Below, piece after piece: positions 1-12,204 of a DNA stretch of 22,162 bases. The notes beneath the pieces are model-generated. The model was not told the DNA's origin. It saw only the letters and a list, made by a program, of their open reading frames with translations, and did no database searches. Numbering within the stretch: the stretch's first letter is position 1; every line of letters starts with the position of its first letter. Made by a program: the position numbers and the translations under genes. Origin of the DNA: Zygnema circumcarinatum (lineage: Eukaryota; Streptophyta; Zygnematophyceae; Zygnematales; Zygnemataceae); the NCBI GenBank assembly GCA_037447605.1, contig CM074819.1, positions 1,031,076 to 1,053,237 of the forward strand. Direction: 5' to 3'.

Positions 1-1
1 G

Positions 2-2069
2 GAAACCCTCTCCTCCGCCGTCCAGGCCCTCCCATGGGTCTGGCTCCTCCCCTCCCTCGTCATCCTTCTCTCCGCCGCTCTCTTCTATCCGCAGCTCTCC
101 CTCTCCCTCCTCTCGTTCCACCGCCACCCCCTCCCTCCTCCCCCCGGCCCGCGCCCATGGCCCGTGCTGGGCAACATCCCCGCCATAGCAGAGGACCCCC
201 TTCCCTACCGCGCCCTCGCCCGCTTGGCGGAAAAGTACGGACCAATCATGCTGCTCCACGTGGGATCCGTACGCTCTGTCGTTATCTCCTCCATGGAGGC
301 GGCCAGGGAGGTCCTCCGCGACAAAGACGCGCTCTGCTCCTCGCGGCCTCTCCTTCCGGCTGTCGCCATCACTTCGTACCGAGGTGCAGAACTTATGTTG
401 CAACATAATTCTTGCAGGCTGCTGCATCACTTCTGATATTATGTCGTGCATTTGTTGATGTTGGAGCAACGCCTCGTCGCAATTTTTCGCAAGATGATTT
501 GTGCGTTGGGAACTTGTTGAATATGTAGTGATGATGCTGGTCGCAATGATGTTGTTGTTGTTGTTCTTTCTGATCATCATCAATTTTGTGAGGCCATTCG
601 CTTCATGAGCTCTTACTGATTTGATGTCCTTCGTTTTCCGTTTCACAGTCTGCTTCCACGTTTCAACCTTTCCCTGCTGTAGATCTCTCTCAAGACCGTA
701 AACCATCCCCTCTCTCGCGCTCTCTCCCCCTCTCTCCCCCCCCTTGGCTCTTTCTCTCTCTTCCTCTCTCGTTCTCTTTTTATCTCGCTTCCTCCCCCGT
801 TATCGCTCTCTCTCTCTCTTTCACACAATTACATCGAATACGAATTTTCTCTCCTTCCTTACAGGGCGTGACATTGCGTTCGCCCCCGCCGGCCCTTACC
901 ACAAACTCGCTCGAAGACTTTGTGCGATGAACCTCTTCACTCGCAAACGGCTCGACATGTGGGCCCCAAAACGGAGAACGGAGGTTCTTTGTATGATTGA
1001 CGCCGTTAAGGAGGAAGCCTCTCTGCGGGGAGGCCTAGTGATGTTACGCCGACACGTCAGCAGAGCGTCTCTGAACAACATTCTCCAAATGTCGGTGGGG
1101 AGGAAATTCAAGTACAGCATTGAGGGGAAGGAGGACCCAGAAGCTGATGAGTTCATAAGAAACGCTGGAGAACTGTTTGATGTATCGGGCTCCTTTAATA
1201 TCTCCGACTACGTTCCTCTTTTGCGGCCTTTCGATCCGAACAAAGTGATAAGTCGAGCTAAGAAGATGAACCAGTACTTTCATAATTTTCTGAAAAATGA
1301 AGTTGAGAGGCACAGGAAGGGGCTGGAGGGAGGGAGTGAGAAGGAGTTAGAAGTAGTCCCTCAGGAACTCTGCGATGCATTGTTGATGGCCGAAAAGGAA
1401 TGTCAAGTGGGGGAGATAGAAAAGGTAGCAATTCTCCAAGATATGATTCTGGCGGGTACGGACACAAGCTCGGCAACTGTGGAGTGGGCAATGTTGGAGC
1501 TTCTGAGGAAGCCCGAAATGATGGCTCGGGTGCAGGAAGAGGTGAAGCAGGCCTTTGAGAGAGAGGGAGAGGGAGAGGGAGAAGGGGAGGGGAAGGAGGG
1601 CCTTGAGAATCGCCTGCTTGCACTACCCTTTCTTAAGGCCGTAGTGAAGGAGACCCTCCGACATCGACCCGTGGGACCTCTGCTTATCTCCCACTTAACC
1701 TCTGAAGACGTGGTTTTAGGCGCAGGGAAGTACTTTGTGCCGGCCGGCACGATGCTGCAGATCAACTCGTGGGCGATCCACCATGATCCGAAGACCTGGC
1801 CGGATCCACACGAGTTCAACCCTGAGCGGTTCCTTGAGAAAGACTTCGATTTTCGCGGAACTGAGTTCAACTTTCTTCCCTTTGGCTCCGGGCGGCGGGT
1901 CTGTCCGGGCATGTATTTGGGCTACAGCATGGTGGTGGTCACGCTCGCACATCTCCTTTACCATTTTGAATGGGAAGTTGATGGGAAGGAGGAGATCGAT
2001 TCAACTGCAAAGTTTGGGCTTACTGTGTGGCCAGCGAAGCCTTTGGAAGTTGTGGCTAAACCTAAGTAG
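2..2069 (+). CDS. Cytochrome P450, A-type (CYP71-clan-like), 5'-truncated by window edge
   Basis: Heme-thiolate monooxygenase, expected to be ER-anchored and fed electrons by NADPH-P450 reductase. Two exons are visible: 2-383 and 865-2069 (TAG stop). The 481-bp intron is phase 1 and the join reads TSYR-G-RDIAFAP, the usual P450 context. The first residues, including Met, lie outside the window; 528 residues are visible. Exon 1 encodes a hydrophobic anchor (WLLPSLVILLSAALFYP), then the proline hinge PPPPGPRPWPVLGNIP. Exon 2 has the I-helix AGTDTS (1452-1469), the K-helix ExxR as ETLR (1650-1661), PERF (1821-1832) and the heme loop FGSGRRVCPG (1881-1910, Cys codon 1902-1904). The catalytic set is intact. 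An acidic Glu/Gly insert sits between helices J and K. The motifs suit flavonoid- or phenylpropanoid-type families (CYP75/76/98-like), but substrate and subfamily cannot be read from the sequence. Confidence 0.93.
384..864 (+). other. P450 intron 1 with pyrimidine-rich 3' half
   Basis: The donor is GAG|GTGCAG and the acceptor is CCTTACAG|GG; both are needed to join the N-terminal anchor exon to the catalytic exon in frame. Positions 719-815 are almost all C and T, with many CTCTCT stretches. A stop-free plus-strand reading from 744 runs through this tract into exon 2, but it is intron: it would replace the conserved YRGRDIAFAP join with a Ser/Leu repeat. Confidence 0.85.
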
Positions 2070-2090
2070 CACAAAACGATGTGTAAGAAC

Positions 2091-2437
2091 TCGCTGCAGT
2101 GGATGTGGCGGTGGTGAATCATAAGGCTTTTTCAAAGGTCTTCAGTGTAACAGTGGTTTAAAGGTCAGTACTTTTGCGGGACAGAGCGTTGAAGTGATTT
2201 TCATGTACACCAGTAAAAGGGATGAAAAAAAGTTTGGGAGTGGGAGTGGGAGTGGGAGTGGGAGTGGGAGTGGGAGTGGGAATGGGTGTGGGTGTGGGTG
2301 TGGGAGTCGCTGCAGAGGATATGGCTGTGGTGAATGATAAGACTTTTTCAAAGGTAGGGGTCTTAATTGTGAATAGTGGTTTAAAGGTCGATAATTAGAG
2401 CGTCAAAGTGAATTCATGTACAGCAATACAAGAGATG
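2091..2437 (+). repeat. Diverged duplication flanking a (GGGAGT)n array downstream of the P450
   Basis: Copy A (2091-2224) and copy B (2307-2437) share ordered blocks: TCGCTGCAG at 2091 and 2307, a CTTTTTCAAAGGT-like block, AGTGGTTTAAAGGTC at 2152 and 2375, and TTCATGTACA near each end. Between them lies a 12-unit hexamer array (2236-2307): seven GGGAGT, one GGGAAT, three GGGTGT and one GGGAGT. The segment starts 21 bp after the P450 stop, so it is probably 3' UTR or just beyond. Confidence 0.85.
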
Positions 2438-3312
2438 TAAATAACAGAGCCAGATGTGAGATACTAAAAGGCTAATTTCTCCTGCCTGCCTTCCTCCCGC
2501 ATCTCTCTCGCTCTCTCCCTCCCTCGTGCCTGCTTGCCACTCCCTGCCTCTCTCTCCTTGCCTCGTCGTCTGCTTGCTTGCCTTTCATTTTCCGATTTGG
2601 AAAATTGCGAAGTTGGAAGTAAGGAAGTAAGAAGAGGTGTGGCGTTGGTCTGACGATGGCGAGTAGCAAGCCAAACATTTACCGAGCAATGATTGGCATT
2701 GGCCTCTTGATGGCCCCGCCATCCACTGTGTATAGGACACGGGCAATGTGAAAAACCAACTTGGAAGGTAACAAATGACCATAAAGCATGAGACTTGCTA
2801 TGAAAAGTTGTTACTACAGAAGGCCTAGGAGCACTTGTACTTCTCTTAAAGGTCGCAAATATGGGGCTTATTGCTCGGAAAGTGGGGTTTCATACCAATG
2901 TTTGCACCTCATGACACCATGTTGGAGCGAACATGGACATGGATATGCCCGCACACAAATATGAGAAATTTTCGCGTTGTAGTTTAGCGTTTTCATGGTC
3001 CAACTTTTGCCGCCGTGGGCGGGTCAATCGGTGAAACCACGAATACAGCCTGAAATCGAAACCACGAAGTTCTGAAGCCGAAATTCCTAGGAAGGACCGT
3101 ACGAAAGGGCGCCTCGCCACGTGTCGATCACTGGGCTACCCCACCGACATTAATTTGACACGTAGGATGCCACGTGCTCTTCGGTCAAACTTCCACGTGG
3201 CCTCCAGTCGCCAGTCACAGAACTAGCTCATGGAACGCCTCCGGCCTCCCTCTGGGCTCTAAAAGCTCCCCTCCTGCTCGAGCGCTGGTGGCCATGGCGG
3301 CTGCGCAGCACC
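2438..3312 (+). promoter_or_regulatory. Intergenic region and ORP promoter with three G-boxes
   Basis: No gene is visible. Positions 2478-2585 are CT-rich (CTGCCTGCCTTCCTCCC-type). Perfect CACGTG G-boxes lie at 3118-3123, 3171-3176 and 3194-3199, with another ACGT core (GACACGTAG) near 3157. The three boxes fall within 82 bp and end 114 bp before the ORP start codon. G-boxes bind plant bZIP and bHLH factors; which factor acts here is unknown. Confidence 0.6.
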
Positions 3313-3329
3313 ATGGCGGAGGAGGGTGA
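3294..3329 (+). CDS. Short upstream ORF overlapping the ORP start
   Basis: An ATG in strong context (GCCATGG) at 3294 opens an 11-codon reading frame, MAAAQHHGGGG, that stops with TGA at 3327-3329. It overlaps the ORP start codon (3313) by 17 nt in another frame. If the mRNA starts upstream of 3294, it should reduce initiation at 3313. The transcription start is not known. Confidence 0.35.
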   Translation: MAAAQHHGGGG

Positions 3330-4351
3330 GGAGGGCGCCACATCCAAATCCCCCTTCTCCTGCTTCCGCCACACCTTCGCATCCGCTCTCGCCACCTGGC
3401 AGAGGTTTTTTCGAAAAGCACAATCTCCAGAGCTATCGACACCTCCTTGTGCAGCTATCCAAGAATGTCCTGAAGGATCAAGCCATGGCGTGGCTACTCC
3501 TGAACCCGCTACTGGTAATGTACCTCAAAAAGATCCCTCTTCTTCTCCTTCTCCTGTGCTACGTGCCCCTAAGAAGCCAGTGCCACGCGGCAGCAGCAGC
3601 CGCAACAGTAGGAACGTAATTCTGCGTGCCCTTGACCTTCTGAAAGGTTTCAGGATAGGGAGTGACCTTAGAAGCCTGCAGCTTCCGCCTCAGCTTCTAC
3701 TTCCAAAGTCGGAGCTGCAACTTTCTGGAGAGTGCCTTTACAACGCGGGAGAGGATCTTTTGGCCGCCTGTGCTCCCTTGGAACTTAACCCTAATCTTGG
3801 AAAAAGAAGCGCCTTGGAGCGCATGGTAGCTGTGGTGCGCTGGTATCTCACTACTAACCGAGAGGCTCTGCTCCTATCGCCTTTCAGCCCCCTGCTAGGG
3901 GAGACACATCACGTGACACGTGGCAGCTGCAGCTTTCTGTTGGAACAGGTGGGAGGAAGGGCGGGGGAAATTTCAATTTTTTTCTGTTTTATTGTGTTCT
4001 TGAGTGGGAGGGGACGGAATGCAAGGATAACTGAGGCGTTATAACTGATTCTTGCTTCCATTTTTACTCTGAGAGAATGTTGGCTGCCTTTATTTGTTTG
4101 TAATCACTATCTGTAATACTGACACGTGTACTTTTACTGCTGCAAGTGTGCAGGTTGAGCAGAATCCACCCACAACTGCACTGTATGCGACAAATGGAAA
4201 GCAAAAGCTGAGAGTTTTGGAGTACTACTCTACGATCACTCGTTTCTACGGTTAGTTTTTTTTCTCCTCCCTGTTCCTTCTTCGCTTTTAATTTCTACTT
4301 CGTATGTTCCTCGTTTGCGCGTAGACTGAGTAGCCTCTCTCTCTGCCCCTC

Positions 4352-4426
<75 letters not shown>

Positions 4427-5672
4427 CTTTGTTGCATACACTTCAATTTCTTCATCGCTGCCTACTCAACAAGGTTATCGTCTTCTGTGCTCTCGGTTAG
4501 CGGAAAAGGGCAAACACAGACTTTGCGTGGACTTTTTGTTGTGTGACTATAATCGTGACTATAATGTCAGCACAGAGTGAATGAAAAAAAGCAAAACAGG
4601 GGACTAATTTGTGAAGCCCTGAGACCTCTCTTGCATGGACTCAGGCAGCTGGATGGAGGCTGAACTGCGTGGCCAGACTTCTCTTTTTTTGGATGAATTC
4701 GGAGAGCAATATACCTCCACCTTCCCTCGCCTCTGCATTCGCTTTCTTCCCCCGTCCTCTTCATGGATTGGCCCTATCTCCATTATATGTGCAGAGGTGA
4801 GTGTCCGTTTCTCCCTGTAATTCCATAGGTGGAGAGAGGAGATGAGGGGCCAAAGATGTACCACGTTTAAAGCAAATGTGATTGAATTGAAAATCATCGA
4901 ACATGCAGTCAGGGTACGAGGCACGTCTGGAGTATAAGGCGCCACGCTGGTTTGCTCCAAACAGCTCTAAGAATGAGATAAAGGGCCGCATAATTGAGTC
5001 TGGGAGTGGCTCTACTCTTTTGGAACTTTACGGCCGCTTTGACGAGTGAGAAACTCTCTCCCTAACCTATTGCTGCAGTATTGAAAGGCAAAGTGACTCT
5101 GGCCACATGTAAACTTGGGATTTATGTGTTATCTCGTCCAGAAAGGTGAAAGTGAAGGACGTTCGAACCGGAGAAGAGTCGGAGTTTTATGATTACAGGA
5201 AGGCTCTGAAGAACGAGGCTCAGGCTGTCATCAGCGAACCCGAGGTATGCATGAACCGTACTAGCTTTTGTATTGCTTTGGTGGGGAACAGGGGGTGAAA
5301 ATTGGCATTGAATTGGAACGGAGGTTTGTATCTTGCACTGTGCTTTCTGCTTTTTGCTTGAGTTTGAGCTCCTCTATTGGGCTACTACTGCAGGCATTGG
5401 CTCCTATGGAGTCGGCGCGCCTGTGGGCAGCATTGAAGGAGGCAATTTTGGATGAGAGGTGGGAGGATGCAAGCAATGCGCAGTCAGAGGTTGAGAACAA
5501 GAGGCTGCAAAAGACCAAGGAGAGGAAAGCAGCAGGGGTGAAGTTTGTTCCTGAGTACTTTATGCCAACGAAGGAGGGAGGGTGGGTGTGGAAAAAGGAA
5601 GACAAATTGGTGCTTGAAAGCCCCATCGTCGTCTTACCAGTCGAGGAGACCAACTCTGTTGAAGCCTCGTAA
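3313..5672 (+). CDS. Oxysterol-binding protein-related protein (short plant ORP), atypical signature motif
   Basis: Predicted lipid-transfer protein that extracts or exchanges sterol and phosphoinositide between membranes. Six exons join in phase: 3313-3948, 4154-4250, 4645-4796, 4909-5045, 5142-5244 and 5394-5672, giving 467 aa. There is no PH domain. A Ser/Pro-rich N-terminus (about residues 1-100) precedes the ORD lipid-binding domain: ALERMVAVVRWYLTTNRE, LGETHHVTRG (195-204), then FYGSWMEAEL, GEQYTSTFPRLCIRFLPP, EIKGRII and LYGRFDEKVKVKD. The C-terminus has a charged helix (EVENKRLQKTKERKAAG) and EGGW, as in plant ORP3/ORP4-type proteins. The family signature EQVSHHPP reads EQVEQNPP here (211-218), so the His-His pair that contacts the PI4P phosphate is Gln-Asn. 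Flanking residues align well and I saw no alternative exon with the His pair in introns 1 or 2. The start at 3313 has a strong context (ACCATGG). Confidence 0.9.
4355..4423 (+). repeat. (CT)n microsatellite in ORP intron 2
   Basis: About 69 bp of uninterrupted CT dinucleotide follows a C-rich lead-in (CTGCCCCTCCCC) within the 394-bp intron 4251-4644. It is pyrimidine on the sense strand. Confidence 0.97.
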
Positions 5673-6267
5673 AGACACTAGAATATAAGTTAAACAACGA
5701 TTAGAGTGTGCTATAAACTGCACACACGTAAATATTTGTCTGTGTTGTAAACTTCATATGTTTTGACTCGTGGTCGTTGTCCAACCTCAATTGAGCCAAC
5801 CATTCTTTGGGTCTTTTTCAATGCTATGAACTCCCGCATGTTCCTACCAATCGTGTCAGAGCAACAACAACCAACCATTGGCGACTGTGGCCAATTGGGG
5901 CTCGCCTCCTGGCTGAAGCCCTCCTTTACCGCGTATCTATGTGCACAGTTACCGTGACCCGTTTGACTGTCGTGTAAGCTCTCACATAGAACGTTTCACG
6001 CGCACGTCTAAAAACTGGAACTCATATAACGCGCAACATAGAAATCTACCAGCATACGGCACACCACAAACGACAGAATTCACGGTTCAACGTAATTGTA
6101 CAAATGCTGTAAAAACACTACCATATCTATGTTACAAAGTTACATTTTACTGGCAGCACGCATGGAACATGAAGTACGGATGCCGTACAACACGGAGCAA
6201 GATTCAAACCCTGAGGGAGAACAGGCTGAGATATTCTGTCTCCCCTTTTTCTTGGCAGCCCTTAGCC
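5673..6267 (+). other. ORP 3' flank and upstream region of the TraB-like gene
   Basis: No gene can be supported here. The frame of the TraB-like gene stays open upstream to 5941, but the residues it would add are unlike a transit peptide. A run ending TTTTTCTTGGCAG at 6257, 10 bp before the chosen start codon, could be the acceptor of a 5' UTR intron. I saw no G-box in this stretch. Confidence 0.4.
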
Positions 6268-9164
6268 ATGGCTGCCCCTGCAGCAGCCATGCATGCCATC
6301 AGCTACATCGCAGCTCCGTCCAGGAGCTGTCTTGCTTGTAGACATGCCGAGAATTTTGGCCCGCTTCTTTCTTCTTCTGGAGCTATGGCCGAAGCTGAAG
6401 CCATGAAGGATTCGAAGAGGGGTCTCTCATTCGCAGCTTCGTCCTCTCTCTCCTGCAAGCAGCAGGCTTTGCCATCATCGTCTGAAACGAGTAGTATTGG
6501 ACTCGGGAAGTTCCCAGTCAGACGTGACACGCGTCTGCATGCTGCTTCTGAGGCTTCAGCATCTGCAGCCGATAGCATGTCTGTATCAAAACTCGCAGTA
6601 TCATCTGAAATAGAGAGGTTTAATGGCAATGCTGATGGAATAAGCGATGGAGAGGTCGGCATGGTTGCGACCTTGGCGGACTTCACAAGGTTTTCTGCGA
6701 ATGAGAATCATGCAGAGCTTCAGACTGCGGTCGTAACATATTGGAAGAGGGGCGCGTGGTGGGATCTGCTAAGGCCAGAAGTGCAGGTATACGATTCTCT
6801 ACAGCAGTTTCTGGGGTTTGGTTAGGATGGGAGAGTGTGGGAGATGTAGACGTAGGTTTCCAGTTTAGTTTCACCTGCTGAAAAGGAAAAATGTGCTAGC
6901 TTGAATAATTAGTGATGAGAGTTACGGCAACCAGCAAATGGGTGTAGTTCTGTAGGTCTAGCTCTTAGAATTCTGCTGCAATTTGCTTGGAGGATGTGAG
7001 AATTGGAGGAAAAGAAGAAGGTTAAAATGGGGTCCCTTTATGGGTATGAGAGCAGAGCTCGGCTGCTTTATCGCTTTATTGCCGTGAGAGCTGCAGTGAG
7101 CCATAGAATTGATATGTTTTCTTGGGAACTTGGTGAGGGTTATCTGCTGCAGGTGGATCTGGTAGCGGCAGTACACATAGCCGACAGAGAGTAAGTTACT
7201 AACCATGCAAATTCACCATTCACGTCGGCAGAGTTCCCTGTACTGCATTGTCTGATCACTTCGTGGCAGATCATTTAATGATTTTGGTTCCAGGCGAGTT
7301 GGTTCTTGACGTATGTTTGGAATCCCAAAATGTGATTTCTTCCAATTTCTTCTTCTTGTTGTATAGGTATTTTGAAGGTCTTCAGGACGAATTGGCAACA
7401 TATGACCGTGTGCTTTATGAGATGGTGGCTGACAAGCGACGCCGAAGGTCTGTAAACGGGAAAGAAGTTCGCTGGAAGCCGCCCAAGAGGAAGCCTGGGA
7501 AGAGGTGAGCGTTTACACTTTGGACCGATGCTTCAAAATATTTAAAAATAAAAATAAAATCATTAAAAGGCTTATGTTCCCACGTCGGCAAACTATATGC
7601 GAGTTAAAGCGTTTAAACAGAATAATGTTTTGTCGGTACAATGGCTTTTTATATGGCTATTTCTTTTGTTGGGTTCTGTTGATTGAACGTTTTCTTTGAA
7701 ATGTGTGGCAGGAGAGGTGGTGGAGGTGTCATTGCGAATATCCAGCGCTTTATGTCGTCTGTTCTGAACCTTGAATTTCAGCTGGAATGTATGGATTACC
7801 GCGCAAGTAATTGGTACCATGCCGATTTGGATTTAGCAACTTTTCTCCGTCTTCAGGTGAGAGAAATTTTTTATCTGTAGAAAAATAAACATTGAATGAT
7901 CTCTTCTGCCATGATTTACAAACAATGATCATTGGCCTTCCACCATCATGAAAGTGAAGTGATGGGGCATTTTCTTTTTTATGGAGCCCAAAGCGCTTTG
8001 TCCTTCAGACAATTGTCTTACTGTTTTGAGAGTAAGACCCGCTCACCAGTAAGTAAAAAAAAAGCACATGGGACCGGGTCAGAATTTGCAGTAGTTAGTC
8101 GTTGCATATTCCAGCTTAGCTTCTGCAGATGGAACACAGGAGGTGCAGATTGATAATTTGACTTCGGCAGATCCTTCTCCTTCCTTCTTTTTGAAGGAAT
8201 TCAAACTCCTATCATCTTTGATTGCGCGTTGCAGAAGGAGAGAGGTGAAAACATTTTTACTTTCGCTCGTGACATCTCCGCCATGTCTTCAAAAGCAATT
8301 GCTCGCTCAGTGGAAGCCCCCTCTGAGCTTGATCCTTTCCGGCGATCCCTCTTCTGGATGGCTCGCTTTATTCCAATGCCCCTCTTAGGACTGCTTCTAA
8401 TAGAGGGTGTTTGTGCTCCACGAGATGCACCCCTAATGAAGGCCCCCGAGGTGAAGGCTTTAATGGACCTTGATCTCGCACGAGCTCTGAAAGTTGTTCT
8501 TGCACGTCAAATCACCCTTGAGTGAGTGCTTTTTGCCTGCCCCTAATGTTCAATCATTTCAGCATTCAATCATGCAATGGCTTATGTAGTGGGGCACTAC
8601 TTTCTCGTACACTTATCTTGGGGGTGTTTTGTGTTATCATCCGTGATCTACCAACCCTCCTCCTCTCAACCTTGAATTGTGCTGCGGCTATTTGGGTGGG
8701 TTGTTGCCATAAGCAGCACCATGGATCGAGCTGCAAGCATCCTTGAAAACTCTGTCATTATCGGAGAACGGAACAGTGCAGCCATGGAAGGTCTCTCTCA
8801 AGCTCTCGATGATGGCTGCCGTAGGATCGCCATCTTCTATGGCAGCGGGCATCTCCCCGACCTTGATCGCCGTCTGCGAATGCAATTCAACCTCCGCAAA
8901 GTCTCTGTTGAATGGAGGACTGCATGGGCTATTACAGGCAAGAAAAGGGAAGCCAAGGGAGAGGTCTCCAAAGTATTGGCTAAGATGGCAAAAATTTCGG
9001 GGTGGCCGTTAAATCGCTACCAAACCACAGCTGTGGTGCTATTCTCTCTTGTCCTGGCAGTTGACTTGTGGCTATGGGAGGTCCTCCTGCATAGTCTGGA
9101 GGATCAGGTATTGCAGGGAATCACGGTTTTGACTGTCTTTTTTGACCAAGGATGGCAGCTTTGA
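6268..9164 (+). CDS. TraB/GumN/PrgY-family membrane protein, probably plastid-targeted
   Basis: Six exons join in phase: 6268-6786, 7153-7190, 7367-7504, 7712-7856, 8235-8521 and 8717-9164, giving 524 aa. The N-terminus MAAPAAAMHAISYIAAPSRS and a long Ser/Ala-rich stretch to about residue 120 look like a chloroplast transit peptide. The family core follows: VDLVAAVHIADREYF (174-188, His181), YDRVLYEMV (198-206, Glu204), IIGERN (390-395) and FYGSGHLPD (416-424, His421). These match the two HxxH/GxxH-like regions and the ERN motif of the TraB/Tiki superfamily, some members of which are metal-dependent peptidases. A lysine/arginine-rich loop lies at 209-233. Hydrophobic segments occur near IPMPLLGLLLIEG in exon 5 and TTAVVLFSLVLAVDLWLW (479-496). 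The substrate is unknown. A putative poly(A) signal, AATAAA, lies at 9290. The exact C-terminus rests on the open frame at the end of exon 6. Confidence 0.82.
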
Positions 9165-10100
9165 GCAGAGCAAAGCTTCTCTGCCTTGAAAGAGCGAAAG
9201 CAGCTTCATCACTATTTAGGGGCAACTTGGCCTCTTGGTGATGGAGTACGGACGGTACCGTTGGGTGCCACAGGGCTTGGGACCCATTGAATAAAGCGAA
9301 AAGCGAGGAGCACAGAGGGAGAGGAGGAGAGGAGTGATGTTGTACATGAGGAGTTAGGGATGTGGGGAAGGAAACTACTACAAGGAGGTCTACTGCTCTA
9401 TGGGGAGTCCCATCCACAATGCACTGCAAAGCTTTGGCTGCTACGATTTAATAATCTTGACAATGGTGGAGGCAGGCAGGCAAGGATACTACGGATGCGT
9501 CTTGAGGGTATATGCACGGCAGGGCGTTCAAAAACAGTTGAACTGTTTCAGTCATCCAACATGTATAGAGTTCTGACTCGAATGACAGTCCATGTTCATG
9601 CACAAGGCTGACTGTCGAGGGGCTTTAGAAAGTGCTCTCACTAAGGATTTCGTATGGGCCGCATTCATGGTGCCTGGTTTAGTGCACATAGGCATGGGGA
9701 CCCATTGAGGGGACCAGGGATGTAAATATTTATGAGCCAATTCGTATCACCTTCGTGTCAAGTGGTGGTTGGCTTATTCCTGTCTCTTTTGTTACATTGC
9801 GCTTTCTGTTAATGGATCGTGCTTACAGCAATGAAAGCAAACCGAGACTTATTTCGATTGGCATCGTTATTGGGAAGAAATCATCCAAGTCCTGAAAACA
9901 TACACGGGACGATACGAGAAAAATTCAAACCCTAAAATTTCAGAGCCACATTCAGCCTTCGAAACGAATTGCTTAAATGTGTCCTCCAAGGAAGCCAGTG
10001 GAGCACTCCCACTCTCTCTAAGCATTCACCGACTTCAGTTTTGACTTTTCTTGATTCTTTGGCTCAGCCGAGCGCATGCAGGAGCCTTCAAGATGGCGCT
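9165..10100. other. Convergent 3' intergenic region between TraB-like and Mpv17-like genes
   Basis: No coding exon could be recognised on either strand. AATAAA at 9290-9295, 126 bp after the TraB-like stop, is a possible poly(A) signal. A short GGCAGGCAGGCA repeat lies near 9470. Otherwise this is ordinary unique sequence that presumably holds both 3' UTRs. Confidence 0.5.

Positions 10101-12204
<2,104 letters not shown>

Noticed and set aside
744-864. Extension of P450 exon 2 upstream to an ATG at 744
   Set aside because: The added residues come from a CT-rich intron. Splicing from 383 to 865 gives the conserved P450 join and an N-terminal anchor.
5941-6267. Upstream extension of the TraB-like protein to an ATG at 5941
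   Set aside because: The added residues have no transit-peptide character, and a possible splice acceptor precedes the chosen start at 6268.
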